Numbered from the stretch's first letter, positions 1-6,820 are shown. The stretch is DNA of 10,964 nt from Gammaproteobacteria bacterium (GCA_030594925.1 JAUVEG010000021.1:1-10964), one strand, 5' to 3'. Numbers and translations are program-made. Notes: generated from the sequence alone by a model not told the origin.

Positions 1-1100
1 ACACCCACCTGGCCGTTATAGCCTGAGACATTCACTGTCAGCAGATGCTCCCCCGGCTTGATCCCCAGACGCCCCGGCGACCAGCGCCATGTGAATGGCA
101 CATACCCCTGCTCCTCTTCGGCAATAAAGGCGTGATCGACAAAAAAACTGATCTCATAGCGCTCCTGGTCCAGATAGATCTCGTCAAGCGGATGCAGTTT
201 GACCTCGGTGAGCATCTCCTCCAGGACTTTGACATGCTGCGCCGGCTGACGTCTTTCTGTTGTCAGAAGAGTGACATCGATGCGCGGACTCTTCTGCTGC
301 AATATGGGTTGATAAGCCTCCTGTCGCAGCACCCTGCCGTTGCGCTCCAGCGCCCGCTGTTCATAGCCAGCCTGCTTGAGCGGCAAGTTGTGGCGTTCAC
401 GATAGTCCCGATAGCTCTCACTGCTGTTTCCATGGGTGATGATGCTGTGGCGGGGCAGCTCATAACCGACGATCAGGTAGCCGACATCAGGATTCTGCTC
501 GATGGCGACCACGTCATCTTTGTCGCGTCCATTCCAGCGTTCGGCATGAAATCCCGCCGTGCGCGGCTGCCAGTCAATCAGGGTACGCAGCATGGGGCCG
601 TTTTTTATTCCCGAGCGCACCAGCATGCGGCTGGCCGCCGGCAGGGTATATTCGATCACGCCGGGGCGAATCGCTTTTTCAAAATCGTACACCTCCTCAC
701 CACCACTCGAATCCTGCGCCGCAATGGTCTGCGTCTCATTCGATTGCGTAGTGACAATAATAACCGGCGAGTAGGCTTCATCCGGAACGATGCTGCCGGC
801 ATCATCCCGCCCATCCCACTGCACAGAATAATCCCTGGTATCCGGCGTGATATCCGCCAGCGCGAGCGTGCGCATCAGATCATCGTCGCTGCTGCGAATT
901 TCGACTTTGATCTCTTTCACCTCTGCGGGATCATTCACCTGAACAGGGATTGAAAACCTCTCTCCCCGCACAGGTGCAAAACTGTCACTGGCGTAGTCTC
1001 CAATTGCAGCGACAGGAGCGGTATCTGCAGAGAGACAGGGTGACAACACTATAATCAGAACTGCTGCAGTACGTGAAATTGTGTAATAGAGATCCTTCAT
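1..1100 (-). CDS. Secreted protein with FlgD-type Ig-like modules (partial, C-terminus off the left edge)
   Basis: An open frame starts at the ATG at 1098-1100 and runs about 366 codons without a stop to the window edge. Residues 1-25 look like a Sec signal peptide: K2, a hydrophobic core near 11-20, and likely cleavage after LSA. The mature part shows at least two FlgD-type Ig-like modules. The first is about residues 46-118 with WDGRDDAG at 95-102. The second is about 143-215 with RWNGRDKDD at 189-197. A third Ig-like stretch near the visible end has the pattern GEHLLTVNVSGYNG. Between them (about 222-290) is a hydrophilic, Arg/Glu-rich linker. The start codon overlaps the stop of the propeller gene (ATGA), so it is the last visible gene of the coupled operon. 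Such Ig-like modules usually serve as structural or binding domains outside the inner membrane. No enzymatic motif is visible and the partner is unknown. Confidence 0.8.
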   Translation of the reverse strand, partial: MKDLYYTISRTAAVLIIVLSPCLSADTAPVAAIGDYASDSFAPVRGERFSIPVQVNDPAEVKEIKVEIRSSDDDLMRTLALADITPDTRDYSVQWDGRDDAGSIVPDEAYSPVIIVTTQSNETQTIAAQDSSGGEEVYDFEKAIRPGVIEYTLPAASRMLVRSGIKNGPMLRTLIDWQPRTAGFHAERWNGRDKDDVVAIEQNPDVGYLIVGYELPRHSIITHGNSSESYRDYRERHNLPLKQAGYEQRALERNGRVLRQEAYQPILQQKSPRIDVTLLTTERRQPAQHVKVLEEMLTEVKLHPLDEIYLDQERYEISFFVDHAFIAEEEQGYVPFTWRWSPGRLGIKPGEHLLTVNVSGYNGQVG

Positions 1101-2233
1101 GATTGATTCAGCTCCAGGTAGCGAATTTTTTGAACATCTGCGGGCAGTTGGATATGCTCGACCATCGCTTCAGGGACAACTCCGCGGCTTTTCACCGCCC
1201 CGGGCAATTTCATCAGGCGGCTTCCAACGGGTGTGCGGCGAATAAAGTAGAGATCTCCATCCGCCGCCACACTGGGAAAGTTGTCGGTAACCGCGCCTTC
1301 AGTCAGCCAGTCGATCTCACCGGAAAGCAGATCCAGGCGCGCCAGGTGGTAGTAGCCGCTTTGGTTCGAGCTGATAAATCCATAGCGGTCGTCGGCAGTG
1401 GCAGAGTAGAGGTAGCTGGTTGCATTCAACAGCGTCAGTTGTTGCGTGCGCCCCGACTGCAGCTGTTTGCGCCACACCTCCTGAATCAGCGGTTTGCACT
1501 CCGCCCGGCAGGAGACATGCGCATAATAGAGTTGATCATTGTGAATATAGGGATGAAACTGAGCCGACGCCTGTCGCAGGATCTCATCGGGTTTGTCGAT
1601 AGCGGGTTTATCGATACTGCTTTCAGCGGAGAGAATGGTGGTTTCGCGGCTCTTGCCATCCATTAAACGCACCATAACCACTCCATCCTGATAGGCTCGC
1701 AGCTGCGTGACAGTTGATTCATCAAAAGCCGGCAGCCGTCTGAACTCCTTTGTATCCAGCTGATAGCTGGAGATGCTGCCGTCATTTCCCTTGATCAAAA
1801 ACGCATCTTTTTCATACTGCCAGGTCACAGAAGCCGGATCGCTCACATCCCCGATCTTGGTCCAGCCATCACTATCGGATTTGACAATATAGGGATGCCA
1901 TGCGGCGCCGTCATAAGCAACCATCATCAAGCCCGCCGGAAGGCCGGCACACGCCAGTGACGCCATGCCGAAATAGAGCAGAGTGCTGACTAGTAATCCT
2001 TGAGTGACCAGCGTCTTTACAAATGAGTCAAATTTCAACAATGACTCTCGCAAAGCTTCCGCTTCCCTGCTCGCGCCCCTCACCTGCGTCCATGCAGGCG
2101 AAGACGCAAAGCTCGCCAAGAAAAACCTTTGTGGTCTTGGCGTCTTTGCGAGAGAAAATGATTTTTTTTCATGCCTCGTCTGTCTAATACTTCGTCTCGC
2201 CAATACTATATAAGCATATTTCATCGTCATCAT
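1097..2233 (-). CDS. Exported TolB/PD40-like beta-propeller protein, N-terminus disrupted by a repeat element
   Basis: 378 codons from the ATG at 2231-2233, which overlaps the stop of the haem-protein gene as ATGA. From about residue 97 the protein has propeller-blade patterns, such as QFHPYIHNDQLYYAH and FPSVAADGDLYFIRR, of the TolB/PD40 six-bladed type. A CRAEC pair could form a disulfide. A clear signal-peptide core, STLLYFGMASLACA, sits at about 83-96, far too deep for a normal export signal. Residues about 7-81 are encoded by a dispersed repeat (1990-2214). Removing it in frame gives MKYVSTLLYFGMASLACA, a compact signal peptide. The present protein may start downstream, for example at the TTG codons 65/66 preceded by GAGAG, or may be poorly exported. 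The likely role is a periplasmic binding or scaffold protein working with the FlgD-Ig protein; the ligand is unknown. Confidence 0.72.
   Translation of the reverse strand: MMTMKYAYIVLARRSIRQTRHEKKSFSLAKTPRPQRFFLASFASSPAWTQVRGASREAEALRESLLKFDSFVKTLVTQGLLVSTLLYFGMASLACAGLPAGLMMVAYDGAAWHPYIVKSDSDGWTKIGDVSDPASVTWQYEKDAFLIKGNDGSISSYQLDTKEFRRLPAFDESTVTQLRAYQDGVVMVRLMDGKSRETTILSAESSIDKPAIDKPDEILRQASAQFHPYIHNDQLYYAHVSCRAECKPLIQEVWRKQLQSGRTQQLTLLNATSYLYSATADDRYGFISSNQSGYYHLARLDLLSGEIDWLTEGAVTDNFPSVAADGDLYFIRRTPVGSRLMKLPGAVKSRGVVPEAMVEHIQLPADVQKIRYLELNQS
1990..2214 (-). repeat. 225-bp palindromic MITE-like element, copy 1 (inside the propeller gene)
   Basis: Read on the minus strand, this stretch aligns end to end with 7930-8103 on the plus strand. 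Both begin CTT..ATAGT, share GCGAGAC and GACGAGGCATGAAA, then a CTCTCGCAAAGACGC hairpin, then TTTGACTCATTTGTAAAGA and CACTCAAGGATT, and end at CTAG. The hairpin arm GCGTCTTTGCGAGAG at 2140-2154 pairs with CTCTCGCAAAG at 2045-2055 plus ACGC at 2104-2107, once the nested insertion is removed. The core belongs to a widely dispersed bacterial palindromic repeat whose spurious translations read like SRKDAK(V/A)..K. It encodes no transposase, so it would be non-autonomous. It is 75 codons long and keeps the propeller reading frame open. It also holds an A8 run (minus strand, 2162-2169). Confidence 0.85.
2056..2100. repeat. 45-bp nested insertion inside repeat copy 1, with a 3-bp duplication
   Basis: This segment is absent from the sister copy at 7930-8103. 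It is flanked by AAG at 2053-2055 and AAG at 2101-2103. Removing the segment plus one AAG rejoins the perfect hairpin arm CTCTCGCAAAGACGC and shortens the element to 177 bp, close to the 174 bp of the sister copy. The insert has its own small hairpin (CCTGC/GCAGG around the ATGGA-type loop). It resembles other short dispersed repeats containing a GCATGGACGCAGG-type core, but I cannot name the family. The net gain is 48 bp, so the host reading frame is unchanged. Confidence 0.7.
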
Positions 2234-2946
2234 GATGCAACGATCTCTCTTCTATTGTGCCTGATGAGCCACATCACCAGCATCATCAGGACAACTCCTC
2301 CGAGTGTGCTGTAGAGAGCCAATCCCAGACGGGACTGCGACTCCGTACCGACAGCAAGGGCGTGTATATAGACCAGCGCAATGGATGCCCAATACCCACG
2401 GTGCAGCATGCGCGCGGCGGAACTCCTGTTGATAAAGCGAACGATCCCGCTGATCATCACAGCAATCAGGATCCACAGCCCAAACACCCCCAGGGTCAAA
2501 TGTGTGTGATAGAAATCGCGGAAACCCGGAAACAGCAGTCCCCACGCCGGATCGCCCTGTCGCACCGAGACCGCCGTGAAAAACAACAGCGCATGCGCCA
2601 CTCCCAGCAACACCACCAAAGAACCCAGCAGTGGATGAGACAAGCGCAAGCGATGCAGCGGTATCAGCTTCAGCCTGCCCGCCAGGCTCAGGATGATCTG
2701 CAAGGCGATCAACAGCAGCGCATACATACCGGCCAATTTTGACAGCACATAGAGCAACTGCCCCGGCGGCGTCGATGGTGAAAAATAGATGCCGAGATCA
2801 CCCGTTTGCTGGCGCCAGATGATTGCCGGCAAAGTCACGATGACCAGCAACACGACAAACAGCAGCCAGCCATTGCTCCCCCCTTTAGAAAAGGGGGGCT
2901 GGGGGGGATTTCTCATGTCTGCTTTATTGTTTGCATCCCTGTTCAT
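2230..2946 (-). CDS. Six-helix ferric-reductase/NOX-like b-haem membrane protein
   Basis: 238 codons starting at the ATG at 2944-2946, inside the ATGA overlap with the upstream ChrB/rhodanese gene. About six hydrophobic segments are visible, roughly residues 27-43, 64-90, 105-125, 150-170, 185-201 and 208-228. Four histidines have the classic bis-haem spacing: H104-X13-H118 and H182-X12-H195, the arrangement used by NADPH oxidases and ferric reductases to hold two b haems across a membrane. There is no flavin or NAD(P) domain, so electrons must come from a partner or the quinone pool, as in MsrQ/YedZ-type stand-alone haem proteins. H147 and H149 could bind a metal or quinone. Residues 12-23 (RNPPQPPFSKGG) are encoded by a dispersed C-rich palindrome and are probably not ancestral; ATG codon 11 (2914-2916) is an alternative start. 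The inferred role is moving electrons to a periplasmic acceptor. Confidence 0.8.
   Translation of the reverse strand: MNRDANNKADMRNPPQPPFSKGGSNGWLLFVVLLVIVTLPAIIWRQQTGDLGIYFSPSTPPGQLLYVLSKLAGMYALLLIALQIILSLAGRLKLIPLHRLRLSHPLLGSLVVLLGVAHALLFFTAVSVRQGDPAWGLLFPGFRDFYHTHLTLGVFGLWILIAVMISGIVRFINRSSAARMLHRGYWASIALVYIHALAVGTESQSRLGLALYSTLGGVVLMMLVMWLIRHNRREIVAS
2876..2910. repeat. C/G-rich palindromic repeat in the 5' coding region of the haem protein
   Basis: Arms CCCCCCTTT (2878-2886) and AAAGGGGGG (2890-2898) form a 9-bp perfect stem with a 3-nt loop, followed by a G7 run (2901-2907). This matches a very common dispersed bacterial repeat whose in-frame translation is the recognisable NPP.PPF.KGG peptide. 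It lies in frame about 35 nt after the start codon. In the mRNA it would form a stable hairpin near the ribosome-loading region, and the C7 run (minus strand) is a plausible slippage site. Confidence 0.8.
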
Positions 2947-3959
2947 TTTTTATTCTCCTTCAGGCACACGGAGGGTTCCATGGCGCACTGCATCAGCGCC
3001 TGCGCCGCCTGTCGTTCACTGGATCTCTCCGTCCGCACAACAGGCAGCCCCGCTTTGAGCCACCCCTTCAATCCATAGGGACTGAGGGTGGCCACATGTT
3101 TGATCCCAAGCTGTTTCATCGATTTGGCGACTTCAAATCCGCGGAAATCCTTGACGCAATAGGGCACGACCAGGTCTGCATCGAGGAAGGGGGCTATCGA
3201 TTCAGGATCAACATCACGCAGGCGCAATATTTTCGCGCCCGGCAGATGCACTTCTTTGAATTCTTCATCTTCCCGCGTATCGACAAACACCACCTTTTTA
3301 CCAAGGCTGATCTCACGCAGTATCTCCACATGATCAAGTTGAGCGACAAATTCCGGCCGCTGCTTCTGCAATCCGGGGCATTTCGATTTCAGGGAGAGTT
3401 GCTCTGAATAATCTGCTGGTGTCGCATCGGTTTGCGATGCCAGCACAGCAGTTCTATCGAAGAAGGCCAGATAACAGTCGACGGGAACCTGGTCCCGCTC
3501 GTAACGCGCCTGTAGCTGGCGGTACATGGACTCAAACCAGCTGGAGTGTGGATGCGACGGCGCATCCCAGATGTTGACCTCGACATCATGAATGATCTGA
3601 TCAAGATCATCGAGCGCCTTGCTGTCGATGTTCATCGCCTGTTTCAGACGGCGAAACATCGACTCATGATTGGCGCGGCGCAGTGATGCTCCCGGAACCC
3701 CGAATGCCACGGTGTCAAGAGGAAGAGTCTCACCCGCAGGAGTTAGCAGAAAATAGGCGTCCGTGGAGAGATGGCGCTTGATCAGCCACAGCGTCGCCCA
3801 CTTGTCCGGCTCGATGCCCTGCCAGGTGGCAAAACGCAGTGAGGATTTCAGCGGCTGGAGTTGAAGTTCAGCTGAAGATGCAGATGAATAGGCAACAGAG
3901 CTGTTGCACAGAAACAGGGCCGCAAGAAAAAACATCCAGTGTTTATAAAGATTCATCAT
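2943..3959 (-). CDS. Exported ChrB-like/rhodanese fusion protein
   Basis: 338 codons. Residues 1-30 form a signal peptide (MMNLYKHW, then a hydrophobic stretch to about 24), so the protein probably acts in the periplasm. About 42-132 resembles the ChrB chromate-resistance domain: DKWATLWLIKRHLSTDAYFL, then DTVAFGVPGA and NHESMFRRL. About 204-308 is a rhodanese domain: VVFVDTRE, HLPGA, and the active-site loop YCVKDFR with C268 as the presumed persulfide-bearing cysteine and R273 closing the loop. Fusions of these two domains are known with the rhodanese part first and without export. Here the order is ChrB-like then rhodanese, behind a signal peptide. It is the first gene of the ATGA-coupled operon. 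Sulfur transfer or oxyanion handling in the periplasm fits; the substrate is unknown. The rhodanese call is firm, the ChrB call is by motif resemblance only. ATG codon 2 is an equally good start. Confidence 0.82.
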   Translation of the reverse strand: MMNLYKHWMFFLAALFLCNSSVAYSSASSAELQLQPLKSSLRFATWQGIEPDKWATLWLIKRHLSTDAYFLLTPAGETLPLDTVAFGVPGASLRRANHESMFRRLKQAMNIDSKALDDLDQIIHDVEVNIWDAPSHPHSSWFESMYRQLQARYERDQVPVDCYLAFFDRTAVLASQTDATPADYSEQLSLKSKCPGLQKQRPEFVAQLDHVEILREISLGKKVVFVDTREDEEFKEVHLPGAKILRLRDVDPESIAPFLDADLVVPYCVKDFRGFEVAKSMKQLGIKHVATLSPYGLKGWLKAGLPVVRTERSSERQAAQALMQCAMEPSVCLKENKK

Positions 3960-3997
3960 CCATTGAATCCAGAGTCATTACAAATTGATTGCGTTAA

Positions 3998-4026
3998 AGC
4001 CTAATTATCCAGAAAGAGAAAGTCAA
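3998..4026 (-). promoter_or_regulatory. Candidate sigma-70 promoter of the ChrB-rhodanese operon
   Basis: On the minus strand TTGACT (4021-4026) is followed after 17 nt by TAGGCT (3998-4003), about 40 nt before the first ATG. The -35 box is good and the -10 box is weak. A GATAAT-like box lies at an unsuitable spacing of 11 nt. It is the best candidate upstream of this operon. Confidence 0.3.
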
Positions 4027-4134
4027 CTCTTTTTTCGTAACCGGTCGCAATGACGGAAAAATTGCCGCACTGCGCCTACAAGGATAATGGTGAGGGGCGC
4101 TCAAAATAGCGCATCTACTGCAATGGTAAATCCC

Positions 4135-4143
4135 TGATATACT
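4135..4143 (+). promoter_or_regulatory. Candidate extended -10 promoter for the small membrane ORF
   Basis: TGATATACT at 4135-4143 matches an extended -10 element (TG, one base, then TATACT, 5 of 6 to consensus). No clear -35 box lies at the usual distance, which extended -10 promoters can tolerate. It would give a leader of about 80 nt before the ATG at 4232. Confidence 0.28.
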
Positions 4144-4231
4144 GCAGCAGCGTATTATGACGCAAACAGATAGCTTGATATAGGGAAAGAGCTGATCAAT
4201 TTTCCACATAAACTTTGATAAGGTGAATAAA

Positions 4232-4309
4232 ATGGTAAGAGGTCTTATAGGAACAGCATTAACAGTTGTTGTCATCGTTGTTGTACTGAGATTACTGGGT
4301 GTTTTATAA
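4232..4309 (+). CDS. Possible 25-residue single-span membrane peptide
   Basis: ATG at 4232-4234 and TAA at 4307-4309 enclose 25 codons. Translation begins MVRGLIGTAL, continues with a Val/Ile-rich core (TVVVIVVVL), and ends RLLGVL. That is one membrane span with Arg residues at both ends. An AAGG (4220-4223) stands 8 nt upstream of the ATG as a usable ribosome site. Nothing in the sequence gives a function. Composition and placement between two minus-strand units suggest a small stand-alone membrane gene, but short hydrophobic frames can arise by chance. Confidence 0.4.
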   Translation: MVRGLIGTALTVVVIVVVLRLLGVL

Positions 4310-4401
4310 ATTCAGGGACACTCCAATTCCATATTCTCAATACGTCCGTGCATTAGCCAGTTGGTGCTGAGGAAAAAATGACAAAGTAATCCATATTTAT
4401 T

Positions 4402-4474
4402 TGTCATTGCAAGGAACAAAGCAATCTCTTTTGTTAGTTAATTGTTAAAAGATTGCCGCGCTTCGCTCGCATTG
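4402..4474. repeat. Degenerate palindromic repeat of the TGTCATTGC..GAAC..AGCAATC type
   Basis: The left arm, about 4402-4432 (TGTCATTGCAAGGAAC, then AGCAATC), is roughly complementary to the right arm, about 4446-4474 (AAAAGATTGC, then CGCTTCGCTCGCATTG). This is the pattern of a widespread dispersed repeat that usually reads TCATTGCGAGGAACGAAG and ends CTTCGCTCGCAATGA; here both arms have drifted. It sits just past the stop of the large oxygenase gene and could fold at the 3' end of that transcript. Confidence 0.6.
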
Positions 4475-4498
4475 CTCCTGCATCCTGCCCTGCTAACG

Positions 4499-6790
4499 CT
4501 ACGCCAACATCGCAAGATCCCGTTCGTCACGCTTGCGCTGTTTACCCTTGGAATAGTAGCTATTCTGGCTTTTCCGGCACACCAGGGTGTGCGGACTTCC
4601 TGTTTTATTGGTGTGAAAATCGATATCACAAGAGCTGTTTCGAATGGTTGTTTCCATGTGACTTCGTTTCGCCTGCGCCGCTCTGTAGCGCCATTCGCTT
4701 TGCATGGAATTGGCGAGGAAATAACTCAAATCGTTGCACTGCGAACAGTGACAAGAGAGTTTTTCAGGACGGTTCCAATCTGCGGGAGACGCCAAGGCCT
4801 CGGCAATCCGCTGGCGTAAATGTTCTTTAACAGTTCCAATAAGATGGATCATCGAGACCGACTCCTGATACCCGTCCAGCTTGTGAAGATCGAGCGCCGC
4901 CGGCAATAGCACTGTATCCATATCGATATCCTGCGGCCCAGTCAGCAGCCACTCCACCACAATTGAAGCCGAATGAGGATCGATGGGTTCTATGCCGGCC
5001 AGTAAATCGGCCACCAAATCTCCACTTACAACGAAATCAGGCGGCCTCCAATAGCTCGTTTTCTCTGCACTGGCCGCGGCAGGCAACGCCACGGTTAGAA
5101 AGGAGGACAAATCTCCTAAAGTGGCGCTCTTATCCTGAAGAAAGCCGACATGAACAAGTCTGCGCAACAGATCTGCACAGGCGCCAATGCATGCCACGGC
5201 TTTTTTGCGGAACAACTGATCGAGCAGTTCGCTGCGTCCGGCTTCGCTCATTTGCTCCAGCACCCGCACAAGGGCTTCATTGTCTGCCTTCGTATAGGCG
5301 CCGGCAATGATCACCCGCTGGATAAACTCAACTGCTGTTTCGACTGCGCCAAGGCCAGAGAGACTTGTCAGAAAACTGGCCGTATCGCCTTGCCGGCTCA
5401 AGTTGCGGATTTCCCATTCGGACTTCGGCCATTGCTGCTCGATATGATCGGCCAGCTCCAGTGCATCACTGCGCGCGGCCGGGTTCTCAGCCCCTCCCTG
5501 CTTCCACTGTTGGACAAGATCAGCGAGCAGCGGAAGAGTCGTGGATAATCCGGCGGAGTGTGCGACGACCGCCAGGGTCCTCCCTTTTGGCCACAGCACC
5601 AGTGCAGCGAAGTGGTAACTGCGCTCGAAAGAGGCCCCCTCATTTCCTGTCGCCTCACTAAAGCTGAGATCGGTGGGATCCATGGTACTAAAAAGATCAG
5701 GCGGGCAGAGCTCTTCCTCGTCAAATTCCAGCTCCCCCAAGTTGGTCTGACTGCCGTCGGGTTTGCGCCACTCGCCAAGTTTCTGAATCGTATCGTAGAC
5801 CTCACCAATCTCGAAATCATCTTCGTCAGGTTCATCCCAGGAGCGCCTGCCGCCATAGCCATAGTATTCAGCCCCGCCCTCCTCCTCCAGGGAGAGCAGC
5901 GCCAGAGAGATCTCGCAATCGCTATCTGCAGCGGCGGCAACCAATACCTCCGCCACCGCCGCATCGGCATTCTTCAGCGTAGCGAAAGAGATCTCCGCCG
6001 GCGAATAGGCGTGTTCAAGCGGGTAGATGAGCTTCTCCGGCAGATGCCCATCGCCCTGTTGTTTAGCTTTGGCCCAATCATGCAGGAGCTCTGCCGCCTG
6101 TTGCTGCTCATTGGAGTAGTCGGCCGGTTTTGGCTGCTCTCCCTGGCTCGTACGGATGAGATTATAGATCAGCGTGAGTCGATAGCCAGCTGTGACCGGC
6201 CGCACCTCGTGCCTGCAATCGGCAAAAAAGGCGGCAAACCCGGCGCTATCCACCGCATTGGAGTGCAGGTCAAAGCTCATCTCCTCTCCCTGGTGACGCA
6301 CCAGCAACTCCCCGCCTTTGTAGTCGCAGGGAAGTGCGATCACCAGTGTTGCGAACATCCCTTCCCGTTTTTCCGTATCGCGATGCTCGATGAAGAAGCT
6401 TCCGGCGTCATAGATCAGAAGTTTGTAGAGCTCCGTTTCAACATCTCCATAGACTCCAAGCGAGTGCTTCACACTTCTAACCAGATTCTCCAGGCTCTCT
6501 TGCCAGCCTGCGCCTTCGATGGTCAACTGCTTCGCATCGACTTGCCAGGTGCGCCGAACTTCTCGATCCACCAGCGTCTCTTCGCCACGGCCATAGGGCG
6601 CAGGCTGCGCCGCAGCAATCAGCGCCTCGGCCTGCATCGGCAACAGCGGCAAGGCAATCGGACCGATGCCTTCAACCACCAGTCCGGGCGAGTAGAAACG
6701 AAAACGTCCGCCAGTAGCAAAATCACCAGGACGATCCACTTGCTGAAGTATTTCGGGCAACCTGGTCGTGATGTCAGATAAGTTACTCAT
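4499..6790 (-). CDS. Large 2-oxoglutarate/Fe(II)-dependent oxygenase (prolyl-4-hydroxylase-like)
   Basis: 763 codons from the ATG at 6788-6790, preceded by a weak CGGAT site. About residues 115-212 form the double-stranded beta-helix oxygenase core: H136-R-D138 (HxD iron ligands), GGELLVRH at 159-166, the distal ligand H194 in CRHEVRPV, and R204 in GYRLTL as the likely 2-oxoglutarate contact. A long helical middle includes an acidic, Tyr/Gly-rich loop near 315-345 and the segment GNEGASFERSYHFAALVLWPK. Near the C-terminus CHCSQC (680-685), H711 and GSPHTLVCRK resemble the tail of large fungal and bacterial members and may bind a metal. The last 23 residues are basic and low in complexity, perhaps an extension. 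It begins 30 bp after dsrS and is likely cotranscribed with it. The substrate is unknown. Confidence 0.85.
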   Translation of the reverse strand: MSNLSDITTRLPEILQQVDRPGDFATGGRFRFYSPGLVVEGIGPIALPLLPMQAEALIAAAQPAPYGRGEETLVDREVRRTWQVDAKQLTIEGAGWQESLENLVRSVKHSLGVYGDVETELYKLLIYDAGSFFIEHRDTEKREGMFATLVIALPCDYKGGELLVRHQGEEMSFDLHSNAVDSAGFAAFFADCRHEVRPVTAGYRLTLIYNLIRTSQGEQPKPADYSNEQQQAAELLHDWAKAKQQGDGHLPEKLIYPLEHAYSPAEISFATLKNADAAVAEVLVAAAADSDCEISLALLSLEEEGGAEYYGYGGRRSWDEPDEDDFEIGEVYDTIQKLGEWRKPDGSQTNLGELEFDEEELCPPDLFSTMDPTDLSFSEATGNEGASFERSYHFAALVLWPKGRTLAVVAHSAGLSTTLPLLADLVQQWKQGGAENPAARSDALELADHIEQQWPKSEWEIRNLSRQGDTASFLTSLSGLGAVETAVEFIQRVIIAGAYTKADNEALVRVLEQMSEAGRSELLDQLFRKKAVACIGACADLLRRLVHVGFLQDKSATLGDLSSFLTVALPAAASAEKTSYWRPPDFVVSGDLVADLLAGIEPIDPHSASIVVEWLLTGPQDIDMDTVLLPAALDLHKLDGYQESVSMIHLIGTVKEHLRQRIAEALASPADWNRPEKLSCHCSQCNDLSYFLANSMQSEWRYRAAQAKRSHMETTIRNSSCDIDFHTNKTGSPHTLVCRKSQNSYYSKGKQRKRDERDLAMLA

Positions 6791-6820
6791 AAACGATCCG
6801 AGAAAAAATTAGAGATAAGA

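Larger units (their letters stand above)
3960..4498. other. 539-bp gap between the envelope operon and the dsr-side genes
   Basis: This AT-richer gap separates the first gene of the left operon, transcribed leftward, from the 3' end of the large oxygenase gene. It holds the candidate operon promoter, a possible 25-codon plus-strand gene with an extended -10 upstream, and a degenerate palindromic repeat near the oxygenase end. The longer minus-strand frame across 3994-4275 has no family resemblance and no ribosome site, so it was not called. No RNA gene was recognised. Confidence 0.6.

Noticed and set aside
45..953. Plus-strand frame of 302 codons opposite the FlgD-Ig gene
   Set aside because: The minus-strand frame has a signal peptide, Ig-module motifs and ATGA coupling; this frame shows none and is a shadow.
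4097..4112. GCGCT/AGCGC hairpin in the intergenic gap
   Set aside because: Only a 5-bp stem with no T-run and no link to a gene end; within chance expectation.
3994..4275. Minus-strand frame of 93 codons in the intergenic gap
   Set aside because: Cys- and Ile-rich, no ribosome site, no recognisable domain, and it overlaps the candidate operon promoter.
5558..6781. Long plus-strand open frame (407 codons) opposite the large oxygenase
   Set aside because: It is antisense to a gene with complete catalytic motifs and has no family resemblance; a shadow frame caused by codon bias.
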